DNA of 64,000 bases from Paramyrothecium sp. XJ0827 (taxonomy: Eukaryota > Ascomycota > Sordariomycetes > Hypocreales > Stachybotryaceae): NCBI GenBank assembly GCA_020881915.1, contig JAJFPB010000007.1, positions 3,844,001 through 3,908,000 on the forward strand, given 5' to 3'. Of this stretch, positions 35,993 through 47,521 are shown one piece after another (position 1 is the stretch's first letter; every line of letters starts with the position of its first letter). A program made the translations under genes and the position numbers. Below the pieces are notes generated by a model. It did no database searches, had not been told where the DNA came from, and saw only the letters and a list, made by a program, of their open reading frames with translations.

Positions 35993-37624
35993 GTCGAGGG
36001 GAGAAAGGGGTCTTTAGGTAGCCAGGACACTAATTCTATTCTCTTTGGAACAACTGGATGAGGCTTCTTGGGCGATCTAGCCAAAATTAAGCTTATGGTC
36101 GATTGTCAGTGATGCCTGTGAAGTATAATGATAAGCAGTGATAAGCAGCCTGGCGGAGATCAAAATTTGTTACTGTCTCCATGGCCACCTTCAAGAAAAC
36201 CCGTCTAATAAGATTAAAGGCTGGCAAAAAATCACACAGCACGAGCCAACCGCCCCCTTCTTCTCCAAAAACCCCCAAACCCTACATTTGTTATTTCGGA
36301 AGGAAATAAATAACACAAGCCTGTGCATGCCAGCTCTTTTTGACCCCTTCAACGAAAAGCAGCTTTGGAAAGGTGTGGCTAATTTGTTGTTTCATGCCGC
36401 TTAATTGACTTCTCTTGAGCAACCTTCTGCGGCCAACCATTCAGGCTTCGACATTTTTGTTCTCCGATGGCTTTTCTCAGTACAGGCGTCATATAATGCG
36501 AAGGGAGACGGAAGAATGTGCATGATCAGCTGACGGCCCCCAAGGAGGTGAGATGTATCCTGGCGCAGTCCTTGCAAGGTTCTGAACCAAATGTAGACCT
36601 GGGAGATAAGAGAGACGACCTTGTACCTCTACCGAATAGCCAAGTCAACCTAGAGTTTCATGACCGCTACAGGGCCCTTTTGACGCGCAGGCAATATCAT
36701 GGGTTGGACCCTGTATTGGATTGAGAGGTGGCACAGGCGGTCTGGGTTTGGTGCCGTTTCATTGCCCCAAGAGGTACCAATCGTGATTTGTTACACATGC
36801 AGTACGGGAAGTTGAACTTGGTGATTCAATGTGTTTTCTTCTTCGATGGCCGAACCCCCCTTATCATTGAGTGATGACGATAGCATTTGTTCATGCCTAA
36901 AGCATCTGTTTACTGGTAGTGCTCTCAAATCAACCAACATGAGATAAATCTTGCGCCAGGGAAGTAGAGAAATGCGCGGCGACGAACCGTTTTTACCCTC
37001 GGCTCACCGGTCTCCGGTCCCCGGTCCCCGGTACGTCGGTGCGATGGCATGACATGTGGAAATGAAGCTTACAATCCCTGCGCACAACTTCAGTCCTAGG
37101 TACTTATGTGAGAGAGCACGTTTCGTTCGATGAACACGTAGAAAAGCCAGAAACAGAGCGGTTCGGCGAGAGACCGTAACTTCTTGGGTTCGCTCCATTA
37201 TGCCAAATCCCGCCTAAGTGTGCATGCTGGCAAGGCTGGGGAATCGGAATGCATCCGACCCTGCCTCTATGACTCCACTATTCCAGCATCCCTTGCATCC
37301 GCGTCCGACGTTCGCGTTCGCGGACATTCAACCCTGTATCCGGTCTGACCAAGGCGTGGGACAAGAGTGAACAGGCCGAGGTCGAATGTACATCTGTATC
37401 GGACTGCATGGTAGCCAGACTAACGCCTATTGCAATGCGGTCAAACGCTCACCGCAGATTGTAAACAATCTCTTGGCGTTGTTGGCCTTGAACCATGATC
37501 GAAACCGGTGAACAGTGACAATACAACGACTTCAAAGTCTCGAAAGCCCACGTCAGCGGCGTGCAGGTCTCCAATCCTTGTGTCATGTCCTTCAAAATGA
37601 TCACTCTGTACCACCTGAGTTTAC
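35993..37624. other. Intergenic region
   Basis: No supported gene. A small 7-8 base tandem array (ccggtcc-like) lies near 37008-37033. Confidence 0.5.
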
Positions 37625-37630
37625 TATAAA
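37625..37630 (+). promoter_or_regulatory. Likely TATA box of the small secreted protein gene
   Basis: TATAAA, 98 nt before the ATG at 37728; consistent spacing for a fungal promoter with a short leader. Confidence 0.45.
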
Positions 37631-37727
37631 GTCCAGGCAAACAGCCGTCCAAATCATACTCTTTGCTCCCGGTCACCACTCAGCAGATCCAAAAGCAGCC
37701 TTCTCTCTAAAACACATCAACTTCAAA

Positions 37728-38125
37728 ATGCGTTTCCTCACAGTCATCGCTCTCTCGCTTGCCACGCTCTCCCAGGCAAAGCCGCTTACGTACGTCTTTG
37801 AAGCTCTGTCCTTACAATCCTGACAACAGGGCTGCCAGAGCTTAAGGCTGACTCATTTAGTGCAAACGGCCAACTCGAAGCTCGCGACATTGCTCCGCAA
37901 TTTGTATGTGCCCAGGACAGCGACTGCGTTGAGCGCAATGTCGGCAACTGCTGCGGTTACTACCCTATGTGCGCCAACGCCAACGCTGTGCTCCCTCACC
38001 CATGCCCTGACGGTGGCGAGAGCGTGTGCGGATTCCCGACCATCGACAGCTGCAAGTGTGGCAGCAAGGGTGGATGCATGTCGCTGCAAGGCGAGACAAT
38101 CATTCATGGACAAGAATACGAGTAG
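37728..38125 (+). CDS. Small secreted Cys-rich protein (candidate effector-type)
   Basis: Two exons, 37728-37789 and 37861-38125, with a 71-nt intron (gtacgt...gctgactcatttag), give 108 residues. Signal peptide: MRFLTVIALSLATLSQA. The mature part of about 90 residues has ten Cys, including the block DCVERNVGNCCGYYPMC, then VCGFP and CKCGSKGGC. The NCCGYYP block occurs in a family of fungal small secreted proteins I remember without an assigned activity. The ORF-only view misses this gene because the exons are short. Size, signal peptide and paired Cys fit apoplastic effectors or secreted inhibitors, but that role is inference. No lesion seen. Confidence 0.85.
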
Positions 38126-38794
38126 AAGATGGTGATGGCCGGAGTTAGTCTTGTGTCGGAGATGGAATGAGGGCTCCCGCCGTCCGGTCGGTGGCTTTTG
38201 TTGTCCGCTCCTCAAAACAACACAATTAAATCCTATATTAGCACTATCACTGTCCGTTGTGGTAGATCAAAGCAATTAAAATACAGACATGGGGTTCCCT
38301 ATCTGACTCACCTCCTCCTATGTCAATGAGTACTCTGTAACATGTTACCGATCCTGCCGACTCTCCATTTTGACCGTATATGGTTTTTCACATTTCCAGA
38401 GCATAAGCTGTACCAGTCGGCTTTGCTTAATTTGCAACAGCTGGATTCTTGTCTGTCTAAGAGCTTTATGCAGCAGTATTAAATAATCACTTAGCTTCAT
38501 CTGTGGTACTCCATAGATCCCCAGGCTTCGTCGTAATCCTGTTGCTTGTTTATGATTAGATCATACCTCGAGGGAGATCCAAATCGCACATCCTAGCGGA
38601 TGAAAACCACCGTTGCCACAAGTCGGCCCGATGACATGAGAATGAAAAATATGGGAAGTCCTTCCACGTAATACCTAGATGCTATTTCAGATTCAGACTC
38701 AAAGTCGAACCTTCTCAACTAAATCTGGAAGATTGACCCACACTTTCCCTAAATCTACAAATAATTCATTCTACCAACCCATATGTGTAAAGAT
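38126..38794. other. Intergenic region between convergent genes
   Basis: No supported gene; holds the 3' ends of the small secreted protein (plus) and the lipase-like gene (minus). Confidence 0.5.
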
Positions 38795-40276
38795 TCAGAC
38801 AGGTATAATGACCTGATAACTATACTCAGGCAGGCCCGCCCACTGCTGAAAGGAATTGATAAACTTAGAGTATTGCTCACTGGGAAGGAAACTCTGAAGA
38901 TCGGTCCTGACACTTCCCCTTTTCGCAACTGGTCTCCCTTCAAACCGATCTTGAATCCATCCGAGCCAATGCTGTCGTGTCGCCGAAAGGACAGGCACAT
39001 GTCCCACATCTGCCGCTACCAGATATTCAAGGTCATGACGAGGAAAACGCTTCCATGTATCCTCTACCGTATCCCTTGTACTCTCATACGGCACATAAGG
39101 ATCCGCTGTCCCCTGTATAACGAGAAGTGGTCCCCTGAAATTAGTGCGGCCAACTTGGCCAATTTTAGTGAAAGCATCCGCGAACCAAGACTGATTGTGA
39201 TCTGGTCTTGCGATGTTGTCACTGGAAAGAACAAGCCGCTGAATGACGCCGATGCCACCATTGATGTCTCTGCTGAGGGCCCATCGGGCAACTCCCAAAG
39301 GAGTGAGCCAATCTCCTAGCTCAAAGCTGGGGAAGACGGTATGTAAGGCTTGGCCGATCGTTGGGAGCATAAAATTGGTCGGACCAGTAAGAGCCCTCGT
39401 ACTCGGGCTCACGGGGATTGCTCCTCTGTAGCCATCCTGTAAATCTGCATACTCCATCTTTTCGAGTGCCAGCGCCTCAGCGACAGCCCAAGCCGCCCCA
39501 CCACCCTGACTATGTCCTATAACCACGTAGTTGTTATCAAGCACTCTTGGGAACGCAGCGAGTGCGGCGCGAAATCCGTATAGAGCATCGCGGGCTGCGG
39601 CTGAATGGAGGTGGTATTGATGGAAAATTTCTGTTCCGTCCCACGATTGTCGTACTCCGAGTCCAGCATAATCGGGCGCGAATACCGCATAACCTTGCTG
39701 AGCTAACTCAAAAGGCCCTGCGTGGTCGTACCATAAAGATCGGTGTGCAGAGGGTGCCTGAGGGCTGAAGAACCCAGACGTTCCATGCGTCCAAATAACA
39801 GCCCGTGCTTTGTTTTTGCTTGACAGGCGCCCGCTGAATCTCCGTGGGGAATATGGCCATAAAATGAACCCCGTGGTCGGCACGATGGTGCCATTGAAGG
39901 TTCTGGTGGTGTACATAATACGAGACAACGCAGTGCTAGGGGGTATTCCGAATTGGCTTGCGTCAGTGACCCGCTCTACCTTGAGAACCTGACCCGGCCT
40001 CAGCCTTCTGGATTCCTTTGCCAGCTTTGGGAGGGTGTAGAAGTCATCCTGTTCCGGCCCACCGAATGAGAGCTGTGAGACTTCATAGTTATGGATGTTT
40101 TGAATGCTCGTTACCATCTCATCATCCAGCTGCGCCGATTCGATTTGCGCTGCAGATAATTTTAAAGAAGAATTGAAATCGGACCTGAAGACATGCGCCG
40201 GAGGTAGGGCAACTTGACACGCAACCAACTGTGCTAGAAGGAAAGTTACGGCCAAGAGAAGAGCCATCATTGTCAT
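38795..40276 (-). CDS. Secretory lipase-like alpha/beta hydrolase
   Basis: A single-exon gene of 493 codons, with signal peptide MTMMALLLAVTFLLAQLVAC. The alpha/beta hydrolase core shows an oxyanion-type THGTSG near residue 163, PDYAGLGV, and the nucleophile elbow GHSQGGG (Ser about residue 256). An acid is expected at GTADPYVP and the catalytic His at VGHVPV, in the right order. Length and layout match the fungal LIP/secretory lipase group and related esterases. Substrate could be acylglycerols or small esters. Several N-x-S/T sites fit secretion. The ATG at 40276 is followed closely by two more Met codons (residues 3 and 4), so the exact start may shift slightly. No lesion is apparent. Confidence 0.85.
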   Translation of the reverse strand: MTMMALLLAVTFLLAQLVACQVALPPAHVFRSDFNSSLKLSAAQIESAQLDDEMVTSIQNIHNYEVSQLSFGGPEQDDFYTLPKLAKESRRLRPGQVLKVERVTDASQFGIPPSTALSRIMYTTRTFNGTIVPTTGFILWPYSPRRFSGRLSSKNKARAVIWTHGTSGFFSPQAPSAHRSLWYDHAGPFELAQQGYAVFAPDYAGLGVRQSWDGTEIFHQYHLHSAAARDALYGFRAALAAFPRVLDNNYVVIGHSQGGGAAWAVAEALALEKMEYADLQDGYRGAIPVSPSTRALTGPTNFMLPTIGQALHTVFPSFELGDWLTPLGVARWALSRDINGGIGVIQRLVLSSDNIARPDHNQSWFADAFTKIGQVGRTNFRGPLLVIQGTADPYVPYESTRDTVEDTWKRFPRHDLEYLVAADVGHVPVLSATRQHWLGWIQDRFEGRPVAKRGSVRTDLQSFLPSEQYSKFINSFQQWAGLPEYSYQVIIPV

Positions 40277-42808
40277 AATTAGTCGAACAAAGTCAATCGA
40301 TACTTTAAAAGCTCAACCCAGAGTGAAGACATCAAAGCGGTTTATGACTTTCGGTATTTCATGTTGAATCAAATCAAAGATCCCTAGATCTAATCAATTT
40401 GTAAGCCTGGGAATTATTCTTACCGATTCCGTTTCAAACTTCCGAGATGATCTCGATGATGTTATGTCGTCTGTCAGCATTGAGCCACATTTGAGCAGGG
40501 GTTCATACAGACGGAACTCCTTGAAGTCCGGAGGCCGAGTGCGAAGCCCAAAGTCTTTACCAGCAACAGACAGTCTCGGTCTTCAAGCGGGTTTATGCGG
40601 CAAAGATATCGATTATCTCCGCACTATTCACAAGAAACACTCCTTCACGTTCACTTGTTGTTTTCAGAGCACATTAGCTAACTGTATCTAACGGTGCGTG
40701 GTTGCATCCTTCGGCATTTTCCCGGACTTTCGCACATGTTGTAATGTCAGATCCTGGACAGCACACGTACCCACTTTTGGTCCATAAGAACAAAGGAAGT
40801 TCGCTTCCACAGTCATATTATCAACGAACTCACGACAAAGAGCCATCCGATGATGTTGCCGATTAAATAGATTAAAATGTTGCAATGCTTGCACAGGACA
40901 TAGCTGGTAGAAACACAAGTCGCAGTTCAAGTGTCATGTTATTTCCACAGCTATGCTACATTTTCTTTCCCCTGATCACCACGTGATTCTGGTTTTAGGA
41001 TGGCAGTCGTTTCAAAGATCAAGGTAAATGAGTGATGGCTCAGAGTTGCAATTACATATCACACTGGTGGCCAGGCTGATCAAAGGCGCCCGAGGAAGCG
41101 CTGTCAGTAGCTTGAGAGACATTCGCGAGGACTTCTTCAGTCTTTTGTCTTCAAAGGTTTCTGCTATACTTAGAGGAGCTGAAGCATCCTACGCAGATGT
41201 ACTGTGCGGCGCAGCCTAGCGGTCAAAGAAAAGGGGACCTGCAACTAGTCAAGCACCGAAGATACATATTATTGTGATTTTCGCCATGATTGAATAGGGA
41301 CTACCCGTCCTTCGTTTGTTCTTCACAAGTGGCGCCTCTGATGCCAGACCGCAGGAGATGGCACAGCCCTCCTTGTCCACTCATTCTAGTTGCCTATGTT
41401 GTTGTGCTGCTATTTGAAAAGGTAAAGCCCTTGGTCTGAAAGGGTAACGTCGAGTCTAAATCAAATGACGATATCCGGGTCGGGCAGCCATGGGAATTTG
41501 GCCGTCCAGCCCAGACACTATGCGAGGTTTGAGGCCTGAACAACAGCAGGGAATGAGGAAGCTTTCCCTTCAATTGCCGCTAGACATGGGGTGTTTGATG
41601 CTCTCGCTCCCCAAACCACACATCCGTCGAAGCCTAGAGCTGCTTGGTTTCCCGTAATAGAGTGCTTGCGGTGTAACATTTAATACAAAACTATAGTGGG
41701 TTGCATGTGGCACAGAAGACCCAAACCCTTTTTAATTCAATAGTCAAAAGCAAGCGGTATAAGCGGGCTTGGCACAGAAGAACCCTTGCTTGCTCAGGCG
41801 TTTCTTCAAACCCTATTAAGAATGGAAGCTTGGCGGAGGACCTGCAACCATTGTCCACAACCACATGTGTGTCTGGAGTACTCATGTGAAGATTATGGCC
41901 CTACTTGTACGTAAACAAGAGGGTTGTGAAAGAACTAGAACAAGGCTTCTTATTCGAGGGAGAAAGGAGGAAGGCTGATGTAGTAGACATCTGAGAATTT
42001 TAGGTAAAAACACTGGTTCAGGCCTGTTGATAATAGTGAATAGTTGGACCGCAAGGATTATCCTATTACAAGCTGCTTCACATTCCACGGCAATGCGTAG
42101 GCGTTGAGCCAAAACCCAAGAACTGTCAGGGAGTCATTCATTTTACTCCTACTGTGTATTGCACCTATGAACTTAACGGCCGTCTTAAGGTTTAGAAGTA
42201 GTAGCTTCAGACTGGCGGAATGGCATTTTTGAATACAGGACGAGATCCCACGAAAGCCCCCCCCCTTCAACAATAATGCCGTGTTGAACCGCTAGGAGGC
42301 GGAATAAGAGTGATATGGACTATTTAATCTATTGAAGCTCATCAAAATTGACTATAAATAGGACAGAATTTGTATGCACAATGACCCTTATAGTAACTGA
42401 ACATGTCTTTAGAGAAGATTCGGTTTAAAAATCGGTGTTGGTGCTGTCTAGGCCCGGGCGTTCGGTGCTTTGATCTTAGTACTTGTATGGACCAATCCTG
42501 CAGGCCTAAGGAAAGCAACTGCAGAAGCTATGGAGATCAGCGGATCCTTCGGCATCCAGCACAGCACCCTATTAATAGTGCGAATCCTGATCTTTGATTT
42601 CAAAGCAACAAGCTGTCCAAATATGTAAGTGTAGCTATGTGTAAGAATACTAGTGTTTATAAGAATAAGGCATGCCGTGTAGGGCAATCTGTCATTTTCA
42701 GTATAAACCAGTCCCAGGAGCCTGATAGCTTATTAGAAACCCACTCCTTCTTCACATTCCTTTCTGGCGCTCAAGATCCACGAACTTCATACCTTTGTCA
42801 CGATCAAG
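40277..42808. other. Divergent intergenic region
   Basis: 2.5 kb with no supported gene. Short frames (for example 41028-41219 plus) lack any recognisable feature. A run of nine C residues lies near 42258-42268. Confidence 0.5.
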
Positions 42809-43909
42809 ATGAGCCTAAACACCAGCCTGACCCCCAATCAGCCTGGAAAATGGGTCATATCGAAATTTGGAGGCCCCACAGTCTTGAAATGGGAGACTTG
42901 GAACCTTCCTCGTGAACTATCTTCAAACCACGTTCTGGTGCGAATTATAACGCCTGGGATCGCGGGCCCAGATGCTATGCAGCGCTTGGGCGCGTATCCT
43001 GACCCGCGCTGCTCTGAGCCGGGCTTTACCCCTGGTTATGACTTTGTGGGCGAGGTGATCTCTCTCGGCTCCGCGTCTTCAGAGGATAACAGTCTATCTG
43101 TTGGCGATCGCGTCGTGTCGATGTGTGTCATTGGCGCCCATGCTACCCACATCATTTTACCATCGACGGAGCTCATCCGCATTAAGGCAGAAGACGACCC
43201 GATCTTAGTTTGCGCCCTACCCCTGAACTATATGACGGCTTGGGGAATGTTGAAGCACAGCGGAGTAAGCCTACCGCCAGGGTCTACCATCCTCATAGGC
43301 TCCGTGAGTGGAGGCGTGGGAACAGCCATGGCCCAGCTTGTCCAAACATTCAACTTGGAGCTTAAAATGATTGGTACTTGCTCACCGTCCAAGTTTGACT
43401 ATGTCAAATCTCTGGGCGTTACACCAGTGGACAGGCATGCGCCGGACCTGGTAGATCAGGTCCTCGCCATTACTAATGGGGAGGGCGTGGATGTGGCATA
43501 CGACATGGCGGGCGGCGAACAAAGCCTTCTCCAAAGCTACCAGGCCGTTAAAAAAGACGTGGGCCAAGTCATTGGCATCTCAGTCATGGCTGAGATCAAT
43601 GACGATGGAACTGGATTAAGAAACAAAGTCGAAGAACTGCATGGACTTCTCACCTCTCGAATGCAACCCAGGACTAAGTTCTGGAGCGTCATACGGGATT
43701 ATCACAGTACATCTAGGGATGTTTTCGATGTCGACTCTCATGCGATACTAGAGAAAACGAGGCAAAGAGAGCTGGTTCCGCAAGTATGCAGGCTTTTTCA
43801 TCTGAGCGATGCAGTCGAAAGCCAACAAGAGCTCATGCTAGGAAAGAACATTCAAGGCAAGATGGTTTTTGTAGTTGATGGAGAGCTTGCGAAGAAACAT
43901 AACCTGTGA
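42809..43909 (+). CDS. MDR-family NAD(P)H dehydrogenase (quinone or enoyl reductase-like)
   Basis: A single-exon protein of 366 residues from the ATG at 42809. The N-terminal GroES-like domain contains PGYDFVGEVISLG and VGDRV, and the Rossmann part has the nucleotide-binding GSVSGGVGTAMAQL (residues about 164-177) and ALPLNYMTAWGML. No structural or catalytic zinc-binding Cys cluster is visible, so a zinc-free quinone oxidoreductase or 2-enoyl thioester reductase activity is more likely than alcohol dehydrogenase. The N-terminal PGKWVISKFGGPTVLKWE is typical of the fungal branch. It is probably cytosolic, as no convincing targeting peptide is seen. The substrate cannot be assigned. Confidence 0.82.
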   Translation: MSLNTSLTPNQPGKWVISKFGGPTVLKWETWNLPRELSSNHVLVRIITPGIAGPDAMQRLGAYPDPRCSEPGFTPGYDFVGEVISLGSASSEDNSLSVGDRVVSMCVIGAHATHIILPSTELIRIKAEDDPILVCALPLNYMTAWGMLKHSGVSLPPGSTILIGSVSGGVGTAMAQLVQTFNLELKMIGTCSPSKFDYVKSLGVTPVDRHAPDLVDQVLAITNGEGVDVAYDMAGGEQSLLQSYQAVKKDVGQVIGISVMAEINDDGTGLRNKVEELHGLLTSRMQPRTKFWSVIRDYHSTSRDVFDVDSHAILEKTRQRELVPQVCRLFHLSDAVESQQELMLGKNIQGKMVFVVDGELAKKHNL

Positions 43910-44481
43910 AAAGAGGGCCGATTCTGGCAGTGTCCCTCTGCAATCTCTTTGCTTTTGGTATCACAGGATTCCAGGCTTGTCTCTAGTCCTTTGTTGGAAA
44001 TTTCGAGATTGATGTACAGCCGGTTAGATATGGATATCTTATGTGCGCCGTAGAACTTACTCTCCTGAGCTCCTGGGGTGTCTATCACAACTGCCGGTCC
44101 AAAAGAGGTTATTGACTCACAGAACGATCCGATCATTATGTGTGAGGCCATACGTTTCTTCAGTGGTGTTTTTACCTTCAGAAGCCAATGCGGCGGGATT
44201 ATTTCCCAGGCATATGCATGTTATGGAAACCAGGCCTTGTCCCCTCATGCAATTGTCTAGTCGAATGTACTATCATTCCTGCCTTCACCGTATCTCTACA
44301 AAGAGGACAACTAAAAAGCTGAAGTGAGTTTTATTCGGGCAATTGCGATCAAGATTTGACTACCACTCGTGTCCGTCTTGCATCAAGTTTTCATGGGCAA
44401 AGATTAGGAATGGGAGGGGCTTTAGCATGATGTGATTAAAGATCCCTAAGAATGCCCCCGAAGACGTGAAAGACAACCGTT
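43910..44481. other. Intergenic region between convergent genes
   Basis: No supported gene. Confidence 0.5.
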
Positions 44482-46576
44482 CTACATGTTGTAGACTGAC
44501 GTTCCCGGCACGAAACCACTGAGCTTTTCCCCAGTGCTGGGCATGAATTTCTTCTCCTTATACCATTCCTGGGCCGTTTCTGCCAGTTTTTCAACCTCAT
44601 CCATATCGAACTCGAGCTCGTCGAGGTGTGCATACACACCCTGAGCGTAATCAGGGGAGATGTTGTAAAGTTGTGCAAGATACTTCTTCTGTTGGGGCGT
44701 TAGAGAAAACTTTCATAACTGGTAGCTCAGTCAACTTACCTGGATCTCGGGGTACTTGACAATCCGCAGGTACTTGCCAGTATTGTGGCACGTGTTCTGG
44801 CGCTGCTCCTTGGTCATGACGCGAGTCCAAAGCTCAGTAGCCTGCGCGTAGTCGTTCTTCTTTCCCTCGTGCCAGTAATGGCTCTTCCTGCTGACAATGT
44901 TGTCGCTGACAGCGTAGGGCGCCTCTGCAACATCTGGGCGGAACTTGTGCGCGAAACTGTTTGGAGTATACTGCTTGTTGCCCGCGTGGTTGGCGTCGAC
45001 TCGCATTGGTCCGTCAAAGTTGAGCGACGCGTATGACTTGGCCATGAATGGACAGTTGACGGGCACCTGGTGCAGGTTGACCCCGATGCGGTGATACTGA
45101 GCGTCGCGGTAGAAGAACATACGGAACTGGAGGAGGGGATCGGGTGAATCCTCAATACCTGGAACCATACTACCAGGTGAAAAGGCCGCTTGCTCCACAT
45201 CACGGTGAAAGTTCTCGGGATTTTTGTTAAGCACAAGTCGACCAAATTCCTTCATGGGGAATTGATCCCTTGGCCAAACCTTGGTGACATCAAAGGGATC
45301 AAAGCCGAGCTTGTCGGGGTCCGCTTGGTCAGGCTCCATAACCTGGACATGGGCTGTCCATTCAATCTCCTCGCCAGCCTCAATGGCGTCCCAAAGATCC
45401 CGCTTAGAGTAATCGGGGTCCATGCCGCACATTTTGACGGCTTCGGAGTCGGTAAACTGCTTCTGTCCATGCTTGGCGATGAAATGGTATTTGATGTACA
45501 CGAACTTGCCCTCCTTGTTGACCCACTTGAACGTGTGGCACCCGTAGCCGTGGTTGAAGCGCCAGCCATGAGGAGTGCCGTGGTCACTGAAGAACATGAG
45601 GCCGGCGTGGTTCGCCTCGGGCGTGTTGGCGAGGAGGTCAAAGAGCGCGTCATAGTCGATCAGAAAGTTCCTAGGGTTTCGACTTTGGGAGCGAATGACG
45701 TCTGGTCCCTGGATAGGGTCACGGCAGAAGAATACGGGCTGGCACTATTAGAAATTGAAAAATTTGCGATATAGGATGTGTGTGTACTTACAAAGTTCAA
45801 GCCAACGATGTCGTAGTTGCCTTCCATGGTGTAGAACTTGATGGCGAAGCCACGCGGGTTGCGGCCCTCATCCGGGAACTCGCGACCAAAGGTAACGGTG
45901 GAGAACCTGACAAAAACAGGCGTCTTCTCGCCTACACTAGAAAGGAAGTTTGCTTTCTAGGAGTTGTTAGTGGTGATGTGTGGTGAGCCCAGGCGCTCAT
46001 TGTGGTTTTCTTACGGTAAGCTCAGTCACATCCTTGGTCACTTCAAAGTAGCCGAAAGCTCCAGAGCCGCAGGGGTGGACCATGCCTATTTGAAAATTAA
46101 ATTTGGCCCGTTGTGCTCAGGTAGGTGTCCTTACGCTCCAGGTTCTTGGATCGGTTGAAGTGCTGCTGCTTCCTGGTTTCTAGTTAGATAGGCCCTGTTT
46201 CTCAAGGGCAGTGTGGGTATGTATTTACTGAAAGAGAAAAACGTCGCTTGCAACGGGAATGCCTCCGATTGTTTTACTGTGTGAGCTGTAGGGTTGCCTA
46301 TTAGCATACTAGACAACGATCACACACGAGTCTTGCTTACGGGTCAGGCCAAGGGTGGCCTTCATTGTTTGTGAAGTAGGGACCGTCATCCTCCCTCTTT
46401 CCACCCGACACAGCTCCTGAGACTTTGGCGATGATGTCTGCTGGCCCCTCGTTTGCGCTCTGCATATGACTGGCCCGAGGTGCTCGACGCTCTCCCTGCA
46501 GCTCAGCGCCAATAGCCATGGCTGTCGCCTGCAGCGGGTGCTGCCGTGGGTCCATCTGGTTAGAGTTCGTGCTCAT
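44482..46576 (-). CDS. Heme catalase
   Basis: Seven exons on the minus strand: 46341-46576, 46229-46285, 46135-46172, 46015-46085, 45792-45956, 44740-45738 and 44482-44688. All introns are GT-AG of 49-58 nt, giving 590 residues. Family signatures: GYFTNNEG-like [14 protein letters not shown]; catalytic His in [15 protein letters not shown]; Asn in [31 protein letters not shown]; and the proximal heme Tyr in [15 protein letters not shown]. It decomposes hydrogen peroxide. The C-terminus ends TSVYNM, with no SKL-type peroxisomal signal, and there is no signal peptide, so a cytosolic enzyme is most likely. The ATG at 46576 was chosen because it follows a TATA-like site by about 115 nt and opens [10 protein letters not shown]; a downstream Met (residue 8) is an alternative. 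Intact. Confidence 0.93.
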
Positions 46577-46690
46577 TGTTTCTGGTTCGAGATGCCTCCG
46601 CTTCAGAATACTTCCAGTTGCTCGCAAAGTTCCCGTAGCTACGCAATGCCAGCTCCAATCCCGCCGAGCCGACGACGCCGACGGGACAGC

Positions 46691-46699
46691 ATTTATATA
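46691..46699 (-). promoter_or_regulatory. TATA box of the catalase gene
   Basis: Minus-strand TATATAAAT, about 115 nt before the catalase ATG. Confidence 0.5.
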
Positions 46700-47521
46700 T
46701 GGTATTGTGCTCTGCGCGGGGTAATTCAGGGGCCTTGAGTCTAATTCATCTTCGATTTAGTTCTCTTGTCATTATTACGTTGGGTCGATGCTTATCCCCC
46801 TCGCCCGTCCGAGTGGTCGACGTGCATGGTACTGAAGTTCATGAATCATCGTCCCAGCAGCAGTGCCCAATAGGGCAATCCTGGGTCGGACCAAAAGCTC
46901 CGCCGCAATCGCTCAAGCCCGGGGTTGATAGCAAACTGGGGCATTCACTTTGATCTCCTTACATTAATCAGATCTCTCTATGAGTCCTGCGCATAATAAT
47001 TTCGGGGAGCTGCTTCCAATATTCCAGCGGCTTCATGCCGCAGGCCTTCTCCACCATAATTGGACGTGAGGCTTGTGACTACTTCTGAAGTAGGTAATGT
47101 GTTCGCAGCCATTGGTGAATCCGAGCCAATGATCGGCAGTGTAGCGGCAGTTTGGATTTAGCTAAGCTGCTAGACCATCTTCCCGTCAACAATGGAATGC
47201 AGTCACTGACGCCAACTTGACGGCATGTAGATGGTTCGTAATTTTGTGTCCAAAACACACCCACCGGACCGATAAACAGACCGGATAGAATGCATTCATT
47301 CGATCATAGCAGAAGCTTAAGCATCAAAATAGAAGATGCGAATTCTGCGTTCCTACCTCAGGAGAATAAGAGTAGAATACAGGGTAGGTAAGGTCAGGGA
47401 GCATGGGTCAGCTTACCTAGTCCTACCTCTGTACATATGTGTCGAACCGGGGTAGGATGTCCTGCAAGGCTGCAGTTCAGCAAATGCCTATGGGAATTGC
47501 TTCGGCACGACGGCAGTAAAC
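46700..47521. other. Divergent intergenic region
   Basis: Lies between the catalase promoter and the NLR-like gene start. No gene supported. Confidence 0.5.

Noticed and set aside
42258..42268. Run of C residues
   Set aside because: Simple homopolymer with no associated feature.
45190..45774. 194-codon plus-strand ORF
   Set aside because: Antisense to catalase exon 6.
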